Shown here piece after piece: positions 11,590-24,418 of a DNA stretch of 64,000 bases (the first letter of the stretch is position 1; each line of letters starts with the position of its first letter). The notes beneath the pieces were generated by a model, which saw nothing but the letters and a program-made list of their open reading frames with translations, had not been told where the DNA came from and searched no databases. The stretch lies in NCBI GenBank assembly GCA_963978905.1, contig OZ022260.1, positions 15,055,725-15,119,724 of the forward strand, in the 5' to 3' direction. Position numbers and translations under genes: made by a program. The stretch is from Trichostrongylus colubriformis (taxonomy: Eukaryota; Nematoda; Chromadorea; Rhabditida; Trichostrongylidae).

Positions 11590-12890
11590 ACATACACGAT
11601 ATGAGGCGAGGTGTTTTCCGAGCAGGATTTCCATAGCAATCAAGAAGGAATATGGAAATACCAGAATTTTCCATGTTTACGCGTTCCGCGGATTGAGTTA
11701 AAAATTTTACTTTTGAGAAAAAACGCAGAGGTAGCACCTGCATTATAAATAGCGGCCGATCCAGATTGCGAGCACTGCATTATCAAGGGTGCTTCGAGTA
11801 ATGTCACCATTATTCTCTGCTTCGTTGACAAGTTATCCAGTTGGTCCTCCCGTAGACAGCGTACACTAGGGGTGTGGGATTCCCCACCACGGGGTCGTAT
11901 TTGAGGGACGGTGTGAGGGATCATAATGGCAGAGATTAAAGGCAGCAGTAGGGAAAGTCGGACGAAAAATAAAAGAAGTAGTGCATATGAAAGTCAAGAT
12001 GCCTAGTAACAGGACAGTGGAGAAAAACGGATGGAAATGGCCAAAAGCCTGCCAAATAGGACCCCCTTTCCACCGTTGATCCTAAACGTGGACGACCTTT
12101 CCGTCAAAAAGCGGATGCTCCTAACGAAATTGCCATTGGCATGTTGCCAAGTAAACACAAGGGGATGTTTGGAAACACGACCACATCTATTTTTTGGAGT
12201 GAGCTTAAAGCTAAAACTGCGAAAGCGCGCCGCAATACCTTCGATCCTGCCACATCTCCTTGGCTGCTCCCACCCCAATCAGTGGAGATTATGTCATCGG
12301 GAGGCGGGATCGTTGTATCCAAGAGGCGGAACTGTTGCACGGTTGCGGCGTTTTGCAGGGTTTCTACAGCTCGGAGGGGCGCTTCTTCACCGGGATATCA
12401 CCACAGATAGCCTTCTTAGGCGCAGGAATACCATGTGAGTGGCTTCTTGTAGGGATTTCTCATTACCACATTACCCCTAGTGCTGTCTTTAAATGGTCAC
12501 AACAGTTACTGGTATTGTGGAGATGCTAAAAAGGTCGAAGTGAGTCCCTGCCGAGGGGGAAGGTCGTACTAAGGGCCTTTTTCCTCGAAACCTGGATGTG
12601 CCCTGCCCCTAGATCGAATTTATCCTACAAATGTACCTATACATAAACGCGGTCGCAGGAATTAGCGTGAAGTTTCGCAGTTCCAATCCGAATTTGAATA
12701 GACCACAAAGGCTTTGAATAGTTGCGCTGCAAAGAGCGTAGTGAAATTTGGAGAGGCGTGGCCAGAATCCTGGCTCAACACGTAAAGTGTAGACTTTCAG
12801 ACACCGTTATAAGGTAACCTCTCCTTTTGATTACCCCATTCTTGTAATGTACAAAAAAATTACATTGACCAGCGAAAGGAAATCTAAAAT
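11590..12890. other. Gap between macin and DPH6; last DPH6 exon expected here but not found
   Basis: Around 12003-12530 several frames are open on both strands (the longest is 135 codons on plus, 12031-12438) without recognisable domains. The C-terminal exon of DPH6, roughly 40 residues, should lie on the minus strand in or beyond this stretch, but I could not recognise it. Confidence 0.4.
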
Positions 12891-12901
12891 AAAGAGCATA
12901 C

Positions 12902-15648
12902 CTCCGATTCATCTATAACTATTCTTTTTCGGAAGAGTGGACAATCCAAGACGAATGTTTCGTATTCTCCACCTTCGCCGCACGGGTGAACGCCATATTG
13001 GAGATGGAGTCGATCTAGGACGGGTTCCATCTGAAACCGAAAACTATAAAGGCGCCGTACAATAGAAGTACTTTCGAGGAATCCTATGTTCATTAGTTTC
13101 ACGAGGCATGATCAGTAGTCAATGAAATGATCATATCCTCAGAAAGGTGAACAGAAGCACCAACGAGGGTGTCGCTCCCTTCAACTGTATTAACAGAGAA
13201 ACGTTTTAGTAAACTTATGAAATACAGTGGCAGCGTTGACAGTCGTACCACTAGTACTATTTCAGAGATTCCAGAAATGCTAACGACTCACCTCCGAAAG
13301 TGTTTTCCCAAGATGGCCTTTTTTTAAGCCAACGGCAGCAACTTTGATGAGTATCGCGTTCAGTCCACTGCGAAGCATATCACGAAGCAACTCCTGCATA
13401 CCATGAAATAGAATACCGAAGGCAACACATACGAATACCAGCCTCAAGGAGTGAATTCGGTGCTACCGCAATGAGGAGAGGAGCATCCCAATATGGACAT
13501 TATTTTTACCTAAGCCTATAACTGGGAAGGAGCCGCTTCTTTCTTCTACTGAGGCCTAAGCGAAAACATACGTTTGAATGTGCAGATTGATCCCTCAAAA
13601 ATCTTTTCAAAACGTAGTAGGTGTGAAACTTTCCATAAGATGTCCTCCCCCCCATTGCGATAGCAGCGTCAAGAAAGCATCAGCGCTTCTCTTGATGTAT
13701 CAGGAAAAGAACTGCAAATTCAAACCTTTTGATCACGCTCCCAGAGATAACAAAGAGGAACGAGATCAAGACGGCGGCACACATTTTCCACTCGCAGCTT
13801 CTGATAACTGGATAAGATTGCACCAGCGGAAACACCTGTGATACATGAAAATAAAGTGAGATCTAGATGCCACACACATTAGGCGCACTTCAGGCAGAAG
13901 TCGAACCGACTGATCATAACAACGATGCGAAAACTTTGCCTCGGACAGAGGGATGATGTTCCTTTACAGTCTTAAGTAACTCGTACAAATCTTCTACTTC
14001 ATCGCCAGTTGTGATCTGAAAAATAGGTTTGCATTAAAAGACAAAGACGTGCAATCGTGCTACAGCTTCAGGATAATAAACTCTCATTTTCTACAGGGTG
14101 CGGCAAGTATTAACCCTCTGACAAAGCCCAACTACACTAGCAAGAAAGGTTTGGAGTATTTTGGAGGCGATCCCTGCACCAGTCTTCGCAACTTACCGAT
14201 TCTCTAAAGTCCAAACCGGTGAAAGTTTGGGACCAATTGCACGATAATCACCTGCGTCCGACGCCATTCGTTCTCCGTTCGCTTCTTCGTCAATATCTGG
14301 GCTAGAAGTGATCTTATCGAATCCCAGGGGCCTACTATGAATTTCGGTTGATCATGTATACTTCGAACAGAATTCACCTTATTTCTTGTTAGAATGGCAA
14401 GATTTCTCAGGCGCTCAATACTTTTGATGCAACCGTAGTTGACCACTTGTTGGTGTTAATGAATTAGCCGATTGAATGAGCAGAGCACTATCATTTCGAC
14501 GTCGAAAAAACGGTCTAGCAAACCCAGCGCTTAAGAAGTAATAGTGTAATAGTGAAGTAATAGTCTTATACCGCGCCGCGAGATATACGCCGTTTATCAT
14601 CGTTCCGTACTCTGTTCCTTGACCGACTACGTTCTGTTTGAACAGTGGACCCGTTCCTACTTGAAGACTTCAGAAGGATATTTCAGATTGATTAGGTCAC
14701 ATAAAAGTGAGGCGTTAAGTAGTGCAACAGCAGAGAACAAACTGCGGGAGACAGCTAAAACGCAAGAAGTGAGACCCCTTCCCATTCTTCCCCTTTCGCC
14801 ACTTCAGTATCACTGGCCGCTGTGGGCTTGATGCAAACGACGAGGGGCGATACGAATCAGCCGAGAAATTTGCTCTGCTCTCGCAACAACTCGGCTAGTG
14901 AAGCGTTGCAGCTTGAAGTGAAGCGCGACGTCATCTCAATAAAGATCCCAAAGACGCACTTCTCAGCGTCAGTTTCGCCACATACTATCTCCACACAGCT
15001 AGTCTTTTCATCTGCAGAAAACATCGTCCAGTTCTGTACTTTCCCTCACTGCCTGCCTTCCGGTCCCTTAACTTATCGTGACCAAAACCCAAACATTTTG
15101 CGCGCTCCATGCGTCGCGGCGTGATCAACAGACCCGAGTTCAACTGCCCAATTTTGGCTTGAAAAGGATATTCTATTGTACAAAAATGCAACCAATTTCG
15201 AAGAAACCTACTTATTCCCTGCGATAAATTTCAAATCCTTTACTCTCCCCTGATTCGAATGGCAGTAAGGCGCCAGCATGTTATCGTATAAAATCGTTTT
15301 TATTCGGAACTATGTGAATTTCCTACTGAAAAACAGCCCACACTGTAATCGTAATCCTGATTCAATGAAGTCCCTTTGATTTCTCTTCTGTACATTGGCA
15401 ATCCCATGGCGTCTGCTATCATCTGAACAATAGACCCAAATAATATGTAGTATAGAATGTATTTAGTATTCAAAAAACCTGACAGCAACTCCTTCACTTC
15501 CAACACTTTGGTACATATAGGAGTCGAGTTCTCCACGATCTCCAGAATGAAGATTGGCCAATGCGACAATACGGTTACCAGCCTCCGTTGCACACATCAT
15601 GTTGTAGCAACTGTCCTTCCCACCGGAAACCAATCCCACAACGTCCAT
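12902..15648 (-). CDS. dph6: Diphthine-ammonia ligase (DPH6), 3' exon missing
   Basis: ATP-dependent amidase that finishes diphthamide on the elongation factor 2 histidine; cytosolic, adenine nucleotide alpha-hydrolase (PP-loop) superfamily. Six phased exons: 15648-15484, 15422-15342, 14015-13940, 13835-13726, 13393-13292 and 13030-12902, giving 221 codons. The start carries the PP-loop SGGKDS at residues 8-13, then ALANLH and [11 protein letters not shown]. The middle has [13 protein letters not shown] and [11 protein letters not shown]. The C-terminal half has [31 protein letters not shown] and the family signature [14 protein letters not shown]. Intron 3 must use a GC donor (CCGAG|GCAAAG) to keep frame. 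Exon 6 ends at a good GTATGC donor, and the animal protein is about 45 residues longer, so one more exon is expected. It converges with the macin gene. Confidence 0.92.
13836..13939 (-). other. GC-AG intron in DPH6
   Basis: The exon ends CCGAG and the intron begins GCAAAG and ends ATCACAG. The in-frame join gives residues EDLYELL...[15 protein letters not shown], matching the family. The nearest GT donor (AAA|GTTTTC) would shift the frame. Confidence 0.75.
14016..15341 (-). other. Long DPH6 intron 2
   Basis: Holds unassigned frames on both strands (minus 14446-14204, plus 14822-15124) without motifs. No inverted-repeat ends were seen. The donor AGT|GTGGGC is weak, but the acceptor CTATTTTTCAG is strong and the join matches the family in length. 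Confidence 0.6.
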
Positions 15649-15649
15649 T

Positions 15650-17118
15650 CTCAATGGGATGGTACTCCTTGATAGCACGCTTTATTAAATTCATGTGGCT
15701 TCAAGGGAATCGAACGAAGTTGACCGTAGTTTTGTATACGTTTACACACTCGTATGAGAAGATACTCAACAGAAAGATGGGGAAGTGAGCTGAACGAGAA
15801 CGAGAACCGCTCATCTTCCCCTTGACTATCTACGCCGATCCTTCAGTTAGGCCTGATGCATTCTTTTCCAACCAACAACACATCAGATCATCAAAGGCGT
15901 TCTTCATTCATCGTTCTCCGACCAGCAACCACCAAGCCAGACGTCAAACTGTCGCTTTTGGATCTGTCACTAGGGTGCGAGGTCGCAGTTATACCATCAG
16001 AAACGCGAATCTAAGAATCACAAAACGCTGTCGCACTATCACGACTGGCACCTTGACGAAATTCGCACTCTAAGTAGAAGCACTGTTCAGTGCTGACGAG
16101 TTGGGCGATTGGGCAAATAAGAGATACGTATCGATCAGGCGATCACCAAATATTGAGCAGGGCAGACTTATCAGGGTCGACTGGCAGGCATTCATGGTGG
16201 TCGAATTTGTTTGAGCTTGCATGCAATCGTTCCAATTTCCACTCTTTGTATCACCCTTATATGCATCAATTTTGCATTTTGCAATTCTGCCATATGCATT
16301 TTTCTCGCCGCCTGATCGCGTAAACGGAACGCATCTCATTGCTTTCACCTTCTCGCCTTATCGTAAACTCCGAATAATGCCCTGAGCATAGAGCTCTATT
16401 TGCTAATCTTCCTTTTTGCATATTGCTCAGCACCACAAAGCGCGCCTCGTTTCGCTTGCTTCATGCAACGCGACTTTTGCAGACCCCACAATGATTACAG
16501 TCCAGTTCCCGAAGGCTGGCAGGGCATGGCCTACAGACTTGGGTGAAAGTGCGTGGCGGGGTGACAGAGATCGATACACGTTCACCCAAGTCCGTAGGCC
16601 TCGCCCTGCCAGCCGTCGGGAAATGAACTGTATTACTCGACACTGAATTTCCGCGCCAGACTGACAGCACCACACCCGGAAACTTCTAACTTTTCAAAAA
16701 ATTGAAGGATAACATAGGATAGCATAGGATGCAAAACTATGTGAATTAAAGCATAATGCGAAGAAGGTCACCGCCATACAAAACTTGCGTACAGGCGTCA
16801 TCTGAGACAATATTCATTTACCGTGTCAAAAACTACATGCAAGACAATAAGAAAAAAATCACAATTATCGTATGGAACAGAATGTCTGATTACACATAAA
16901 AGGGCTCAAAATCATGACAGGAGAGGCAATACCTATCATAATTCGATATATACATAAAAATATAGGAAATAGACCTGAATTCGAAGACACTAAATAACGA
17001 CGGCAATTAAATTCATATGAAATGTAACTAGAATGACATTACAACAGCAGAAGTAGTAAAACGCGACAAATACCAATCGAACATATTTCTGATTATAAGA
17101 ACAATTTGAGCCAATACA
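15650..17118. other. Gap between DPH6 and akirin
   Basis: Apart from the M2 hairpin, this is AT-rich sequence with many stops. Region 16680-17110 holds no open frame of note and is probably the akirin 3' flank. Confidence 0.5.
16497..16633. repeat. Fold-back MITE, family M2 (copy 1)
   Basis: Arms read ggctggcagggcatggccta ... cttgggtga and return as tcacccaagtccgtaggcc...gccagcc. The whole element is nearly one hairpin with a short AT-poor loop. Related copies are at 24419 and 39587. Confidence 0.85.
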
Positions 17119-20100
17119 TTATGAAAGATATGAAAATTCTCCTGCTGTATTCTCTTTGAACTGTGCCGCCATTTGCTCACTTGCGAACTGGACGTACTGT
17201 TCATGTTGCTCTGAACACTGCTGAATGATCACAACATAAAGAAAACAAAAGCTAAAAGGACATACCATCAAGTTTTTGATTCAGAGCCAGTTCATACTCA
17301 TACCGTAAACGCATTTCCTGCTCTTTTAGGAGACGCTCGCAAATCATCCGCACCTGAAAGACACAATTCTTATTCCCACAGCAGTCCCACGAAAAGAGTC
17401 AGTGCTATCGCAATGAAAGATGGGGAAAGGCATGTCATAATATGTTGAACACCTAATCACATCATTGACGTGGCAGCCTCACTCGGGCGTACACATTTTT
17501 GCCTAATCATTAGACGGAAAGAAGGGTTCCCTTAGAACTGAGCGAAAATGGTGCTGGCCACCTAGCATGGGGCTTAGCCTCACTGCTAGAGGGCAGAATT
17601 ATTTTACCGAATAACAAACCATACCTGCTTGAGGCTGAACTGAGGTTTTTCCGCAAGTGCTTGGTAGTTGTTGGCTCCACTTTTTCTCACGCTAGAGCAT
17701 TCACCTTCTGAATCTGATCCAGACTGAAAAAGTTAACATGGGGTTTTGATATTTTTTTTTGATTTTTTGATAACTGCTGTTTATCGCCGCAACTCGCGAT
17801 GCAAAAGTTACTACAAGGATGCTGAGTTATACAGAAGTTATACAGAAGCTGAGTTAAGGTGAAAGGGGAGTCGGTAGTGTAATGGATTAGCATATATCAC
17901 CGGAAAGGATGAAGTGCGGGTTCGAGTCCCGTCCGACACCGAAGCTTTTGCCCATAACTCAGCATCCTTGTAGTAACTAGCATGGAGGTATCATGTAATA
18001 ACAACTTTTTGGGAGAAATTTTAGAGATATCCAATTTTTATGTGACGTTGCTACGCCGCATAAGTCTTGCTTCACAAGCCTTTCTCAAGCTTATGACCAA
18101 AGCGCTTAACTGTCTGCCACAACACGGTCGTAAGGACGTGTTCCTCGGTGATCAATGCACTGAAGAGACCACGAAGGATACACCGCTGCTGACTAAGAGG
18201 AATGAAAGAAAGACATCGACAACTTTGAATACGCCCAGACAGAAAACAGCACCTATTCCAGCAATATTATAAGTGCACCCAAACCAGACCAACCACTTCC
18301 TCGCATGATAAATTTGAAGTCGCTCTGTCTAACAGAGAAGCGTAGCTTAATGTACCTCTAAAATCCTGCATAGTAGTCACGCGATCGTAAAACTGCTTCC
18401 GTTGCGAATCTATGAAGAGCCGGCAATATTGAAAATGACTCAGTGCAAAAAGGTCCGCGTAGGTGCTGTTGTTTATATATACGACACAACTTAAACATGC
18501 ATCTCCGTGCTCATGATTCCATTACCAAAGCCGAAAAAATCCACTCGCTCCACGAAACGAACTATTCAGGGGAATCCCTTATTACACAGGTCCTTAAACC
18601 AGCTAACATGGAGCCAAGTACGGTTAAGCATGAAAATGGGGAATATAACTTCACAAACGTGGACTAGCGTACTAGATGGGAATAGCTCGGGTTAGAATAT
18701 CAGAAGTGCAAACCCGACTCCCTTTTCCAATATAAATCTCCGAAGAAAAGAGCAAAAATCGGAGCTGAAAAATTCTGCGCATAGATCAATCTCCCCTAAA
18801 CACAGATCGAGACACTATAACTCCAGGGGCTACCCAAAGCTACCAAAAGCTTGAAAATGACTATGTGCAGGGGTACAAAAAAAACGAAATAGAAACACTT
18901 AGATTTATGATTGGCTCATCCTGCGGCATTGTGAGAAACGTCCTTACATTTTCGAAGCACAATGAAAGCGATTGAGCCATATCATAGCACCAAACCTTGC
19001 GTTGAAAAAAAGTGATATCGATCGTAAATGTGATACGTGACCCGGTGGGCATCGCTGCGAGACGCACAAAACTTGATATCACTATGCCCACCTTTCATGA
19101 CAGCGACAATCGTTCTGCACTGCATGAAGGGAACGATAATCTGGCGTGTAAGGAAAAAGTGAACAAATGAAGCCACGCAATGTGCAATTTACGCGTATGG
19201 CTGTGCTCGGAGCACTAATAAATGCAAGCCTACTTCTTATCCAGCTCCCCTCTGGGCAAAAAACATAATTTCAATTTTAAAAATATTAAACGCATAAAGC
19301 AGTACAACTGTACCTGAGGAGGAGAATTCGGTATACGATAGTCATTTCGCGGTGTATTCTCATCCTCGAGCTTTACATCTGAGCAGTTTCTTCTTGGTAA
19401 CAGCTTTCTGCGCTGTCCATTACGAACCTCTGATCGTAAATACGCGTCCAGTTGTGACTCAGACAACTGACATTTACCTGCGACTGCAGCGAACGGAGAA
19501 TCGTCCTGAACAGAACATCATCACTATTCATACGTATTCATAGTAATAATTGAGTGAAGTTTCCTCTCCAGGCGTAATTTGACCTTTTAAGAGGGAAAAT
19601 CTCAATCACACATTACGTAAATAGGAAATAAAATGGTGATTTTAGACGCGAACAATTACTACGCGAAATAGCCTCCTCTTCAGAAACCCATGGGAACGAT
19701 GCAACCTGAATACTAGCACGCAATCGTCCAAAGATCTAGCCCTACAATTATATGCCAATAATACCACAAAAGTGTGCATTTAAGACTTCCCAGTCCTTGT
19801 CCACCTTCTCGGCTAATGTGTATAAAAAATGGATATCGATTCTGCGCTTGGACACTGATGACTCTTTCAAAGCGCCCTTATAAAGTACGCTGCAACCATA
19901 AAGCGCCTTTGGTACTTTTCAGGATAGTTGATCACACAAGCGAAGATGCATATGCGAAAGGATAAGATACACAACGCTTTATCGCGCACTCACAGCTTAA
20001 GCGGAGCCAGCAAAATCGATGCATATCGTACTCGCTTCGCGTATTCACCAACTCTCAACAATGCATTGGCTGACTTTCTATCTCACGATAAAAAAAACTA

Positions 20101-20288
20101 ACCTTACTGACAGCCTGAGCAAAACTGCTAGTAGATGGTAGATTTGCGGCTATTGTACCCATTTGAGGACGAAACGGTGAGCAGTGAGCTGCCGTATGAC
20201 GTGCGCGTTTTGCCTCATGAGGAAAACTCTCATCGGCTAAATACGAGTCATACTCATGTGGGCGCTTCAGTGCGAGTCCACAAGCCAT
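17119..20288 (-). CDS. Akirin
   Basis: Small nuclear cofactor that links transcription factors to SWI/SNF-type chromatin remodelling. In insects it supports NF-kB immune genes; in C. elegans (akir-1) it acts in meiosis and antimicrobial gene induction. Five phased exons: 20288-20103, 19505-19314, 17723-17625, 17353-17266 and 17210-17119 give 218 residues, normal for the family. The start MACGLALKRPHEYD and the basic AKRARH (about residues 26-31) form the usual N-terminal nuclear signal region. Exon 2 has QLDAYLRSEVR and RRKLLPRR. Exon 3 has NNYQALAEKPQFSLKQ. Exon 4 has VRMICERLLKEQE, a short helical segment. The protein ends SYLS, the invariant akirin tail. Intron 4 is only 55 bases. TGAATTTCAG|AATAGGA just before the ATG is a likely trans-splice acceptor. 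Confidence 0.95.
17724..19313 (-). other. Akirin intron 2 carrying a SINE-like insertion
   Basis: A 1.59 kb intron. Its 3' third holds the tRNA-derived element at 17767-17976. A 96-codon plus frame at 17982-18272 starts just after it; part of it (LLRRISLASQAFLKL) faintly recalls non-LTR retrotransposon C-termini, but I could not confirm this. Confidence 0.5.
17767..17976 (+). repeat. tRNA-derived SINE-like element, family A (copy 1)
   Basis: Left body gataactgctg...gctgagtta, then a tRNA-like segment (17871-17941) with A-box-like tagtgtaatgg and B box gggttcgagtccc, then the family tail gcttttgcccataactcagc. Other copies are near 27872, 28157, 28441 and 33248. Confidence 0.7.
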
Positions 20289-20295
20289 TCCTATT

Positions 20296-20297
20296 CT
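20296..20297 (-). promoter_or_regulatory. Probable spliced-leader acceptor of akirin
   Basis: Minus-strand TGAATTTCAG lies seven bases before the akirin ATG, leaving no room for an upstream coding exon in frame. Confidence 0.6.
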
Positions 20298-22395
20298 GAA
20301 ATTCATATAACCAATGTACCAATTCCACAGCGAACAATGTCAGCGAGCACTGGAGAGACGAAATGTGCTGACGAAAAATCGGAACGAGAACGAGCAATGG
20401 AGCGGTGAGTACTGGTGAAACGATGTAAATGAGTCATACTCTGCGATAATAGGCCGTTCTAAAGTTCTCATGAACATTGACTTTCAAATCATTCTACCAA
20501 TATCAGTCTATCTGTTTAGATTTAATTGATACATATTTGTGGAGTGAATGGGGAAAGCATAAAAAGAATTGGCAGAATCCAGAGTTAAGGGAAAGTCGAC
20601 ACAACACAAATCCTTTTCGCCCTTTCACACTTTTTGACTTTTTGGAAAAAAATCGCTAATTCCTTGACTCTCCCCTCCCCCACGGCTTTGTGTCTAGTCA
20701 CTTTTTAGCTCAATCTCGAACATATTCAGACAGGTCAAAAAAGGTATCGCAAGGAGGATGGCGTCCCAACTTAGGGCGCTTTATTGACCTAAGTTGAGAG
20801 GAGGGCATAAATCCTCCAGTAGTCAAAAATACACGCTTGAGTATGGTGGCTGCCTCCTCAGAGATGTTGAGCAATATTTTTCATAAGATGCACCCAAAAA
20901 TCTAGAGTAGGATTCCCTTTTATCCAGGACTGTAGAAGCAGGGCTATAGGAACCGTGGGAACATAGAAAAGGAGAAAGAGGATTAGTCTTTGAGCCAAAA
21001 TGGAAAGAAAATCAATAAATGAAGAACTCAATAAGGTCGACGAAAGGTCCACATTCGGAGTTGCCACTTCGCCAATTCCTGGGAAAGGTTTCCCATCTCC
21101 TAGCGACCTATAACAAACAAGACGACGAGCACCTACGAAAACCCAAACAATGACGGCCGAGAGGTGTGTCACTGGGCGCTGGTTTCGAAAAGAATCTAGA
21201 ATATTCGAAGAGAAAAATGTAATGTTATGTAATGCAATTCTAAACCCGAACCAAAACTGATAATCATTGGAGTCATAAGAGATCGTTAGTTAGGTTTTCA
21301 GGAAACTATTAATTACACTGCACCCTAACAATCAACTTACTTTCTACTAATAGGAGGAAGGAAACCGCATTGCTAACGAAGCTGGAAGGAGGAGCGGGAA
21401 GGGGCATTATGTTCCCTCATTCGAAACCATTCTACAATCATAAGTTTGTCTAGTCAACTGCGTATTTTTATGTATGTTCTACTTTGAGGAGGTAGGGGCT
21501 TATCCCATTCTTTGGCTAAAAACTTAGACAAAAAAAAACGCCGGATGCTGAGCTCAGTGAATGCTACCCCCCCCCCCCCCAAAAAAAAAAGTACCTTAGC
21601 ACCAAAACCTTCGTAAAGTCTACTATACCTTGCCGGGAAAAAACGTCTGAAATCCCAAAACAACCTAATATTTACAAAATTGTCATCAGTTACCGACCAC
21701 ATGATGCATGGGACAGTGGACCTCTGCTTTGTACAGCGATCGCCTCCAGGTGAGGGAAGGGCTTTCCGATGTTGATGAACGAATCGAAAACAGGTAATGT
21801 TTACCTCCACGTCTTCCTGACCTTTTTAATTCCTGAAAAACCTTGAGAAAAAAGGCAGCAACGACAGTGGTAGAACAAGGATTCTCCCCAGTCCCGATTG
21901 AGATATGCCCACATAGGTTGAAGTAATATAAAAAGGACGGAACAGAGGTAACCCAGAACAACCCAACTGGGCGAATGACTGAACCCATCCTAGCACGGGG
22001 GGTCGAGAATCGATAATCGCGCATCGTCTCGTCAACGCGTCGCGTCCTCCTACACCAGCCATTCCCTACAGTACCCCGTGCGGATCTTGCTGTGTGGAGG
22101 GGATTCAAATTTGTTCGGGGGGTTAATTACTGTTCATGAAGGAACCGACGAACGCAGTAAGGGGATCTGGTCTGGGATATCAGCTGACGATGAAATTGAT
22201 CGATAATTAATTCATTAAAAATACGATTCAATCAATAGCTGCAGGGTTTTTCCTATATTTCCTAGGGAAATCCGTTACTATTTGTTCCAGTCCGACCTAC
22301 TATCCTATCAATAAGTACTTGTTGCGCTTTAATTCTTACGCTAAGAGGTAACCGCAAATTTACTTCAGAAATTCAATATTTCCGTCTTCATCAAG
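20298..22395. other. Intergenic stretch upstream of akirin
   Basis: A 104-codon minus frame (21172-20858, hydrophobic in its second half) and overlapping minus frames at 22108-21454 lack motifs and splice partners. A run of 14 C followed by 10 A sits at 21567-21590. Confidence 0.45.
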
Positions 22396-22397
22396 GT

Positions 22398-22665
22398 CTT
22401 AAGACAGTGATAGGGGAAATTTGGGCAGAGAACTCCTAAAATGTGTCACGCAGATAAAAGCTAGGGGTTTAAGAAGACTTTAAATGACGAAATTTCCGAT
22501 GAGAACAAGTGCCCCAGGCTTTATAAGGGCCGTCTTCTTCAGCAGCTTCCTCTTGTTTTATGCCAGCCCCCCCCCCCCCCCCCTTCACTATCAGGCACGT
22601 TCACCTTCATATTTGATGATCTTTCCATATTCGACCCGAATTGCCTTTGAAGTCACCGCAAGTGT
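22398..22665. repeat. Dispersed repeat, family M5 (copy 1)
   Basis: Begins agacagtgataggggaaat and shares many blocks with 33379-33745 (ggctttataagggccgtct, cttgttttatg, ccgaatt). A run of 17 C interrupts it at 22567-22583. Confidence 0.6.
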
Positions 22666-22669
22666 TTTC

Positions 22670-23515
22670 TTCAATGCCGAAATGTTTGTTAAAAATAAAT
22701 ATTTTACATACCAAACTCAAGCGGATATATAAAAATACAGCAATACCTACTTAGACGGAGTCCTCAAAGCGAAGTTGCTTGACTTTCACAACGGAACCTT
22801 GAAATAGAATGGAAACAGTGCGAATCACTTTTTAAGCCACATATTTTGAACTTTTAGGAATGTAATACTGCATTCAAATAATGGCAGTTATTGCGGTGTG
22901 AAAAACATAGTTGTGCTCGATTGATAGAGGGATGGCATCTTTCGTTTTCTGGGACCGTTACAATTTCTCGAAATGCTTTTGCGTAAGGCTCTATGGATTT
23001 ACGGGAATTTCCTTATTTTTGCGCAATATTTACCCATATGATGTCAAAAAGTATTCTGATTACAGATCACTTGATAGTTTTAACCCACCTCAGTTATATG
23101 TTCCAACCCCATCTATGCAGGTGAAGTTACCCTCACTTCATTTGTCATAGTGCATCTTATAGATCGCTTTTGTGGTTCAGATAGTTGCGTTAAAGGCATT
23201 TTCCGCGATAATCTCACCAGCTATTTACTCTGCCGCAGCCGATAGACCCTCGGGTAACTGTCGCGGCTGTACCCTTAGAGCGGCGCCACGAGCCCTCCTG
23301 GCTGCGCAAAGCCCGCGGGAGGCAACTGGGACCCCACTCACCAATTGGCGACCCCACCCGTCATTAGACGAAGGTTTTTCCAACGTGGCGCTTACGTGAG
23401 CCTGTGATTTTGCGATGAGGTAAGATAAAGAAAAAATTTCAGTACTTAATGAAAAGTTCACTTGGGGAAACAGGTAATATCTCAAGGTTCTCATGATACT
23501 ATCCAACGGAAACTG
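22670..23515. other. Intergenic stretch, no supported gene
   Basis: Short frames only; a GC-rich patch lies at 23225-23400 with frames on both strands and no recognisable domain. Confidence 0.4.
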
Positions 23516-23520
23516 CTGTT

Positions 23521-23700
23521 TTCACGCGATGATCTCGTGCAAGGCCAGATGTCAAGAGGCCCCATTTTTGCCAGATTCGAGGGATTCTCTCGAATTTTTC
23601 TTTCTCGGTGTATTCTTTGGCACCTCTGATTTCATAATGCAGCTCTTAAACCCATTCAAGGTAATCGCGGAAAGTGCCTTTAAGTTAGAAGAGGTGTTCT
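23521..23700. repeat. Dispersed repeat, family R6 (copy 1)
   Basis: Blocks gatgatctcgt, cacctctgatttcat and aacccattcaaggtaat recur in the same order at 61390-61515. Confidence 0.5.
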
Positions 23701-23965
23701 GACGCTGTTGTAAAAGTTAGGCAATTGTGGGCTGATGTTTTTGAGCAGCATAATCCGTGAAGTCACGGCATCACACTTTTACTAGTGGTCGAAAAAGGCT
23801 CAAATATCCTTTCAGATGCTGAGGAATGTTTTAAGGAAAACCTTGAAATTGTAGAAAACTACTGAGTCGTTCACTCCTTGAAGTCGTCAACAGAGAAGCC
23901 ATTGATTGCCAATTTACCTTCAAATATTGTTTTATAAAGTTAAAGTTGCTGGCGTTAACCAATCT

Positions 23966-24215
23966 CTTCTGTGGTATGCGCCGGGCATTCAAGTTCCATT
24001 CAGTATCGTGGTGGCCGGTGAGTGCGATTTGGCCTATAATGACTTGCGGGAGCCACCCGATGTACAGGTCAGTCCTTTATCCTCCCAGGCGAGTCTGGTG
24101 CCAATTCAACCACCCCGCTGTGATGGAAGGCTTGGTTTACCTGAGTGGGAGTTGATCCCCACACCATGAGAGTGGAGTACGCGCCATCTGTCACTACACT
24201 ATCTCCGGTCACATT
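23966..24215 (-). repeat. tRNA-derived SINE-like element, family B (copy 1)
   Basis: On the minus strand it begins with a tRNA-like head (A box gatagtgtagtgacagatgg, B-box-like ggggatcaactccc). A shared body ends near ccattcagtatcgtggtggc on the plus strand. It matches 46917-47180 and 51454-51705. Confidence 0.65.
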
Positions 24216-24418
24216 TATTTAATTTAAACTTGACTGATTTCAAACTTGACTGATTTATATATCTTCTGAAGTGTTTCTATAACAATGAACATCTTGCGTG
24301 AGGACATACTCGAACGATTCAGCCAAGACAATTAGTGGCTTCAATACTCAGCCTTAGACATGTACACTTCAAAGGTAGCCACGATTCATCACATTGCAGT
24401 AGTTAACTAACACGAAAG

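Noticed and set aside
17871..17941. Possible functional tRNA gene
   Set aside because: D and anticodon arms do not fold properly, and the segment recurs with a constant flanking body and tail, so it is a tRNA-derived repeat.
21454..22108. 118- and 140-codon minus frames
   Set aside because: One is translated through a long homopolymer tract; neither has a start context, splice site or recognisable domain.
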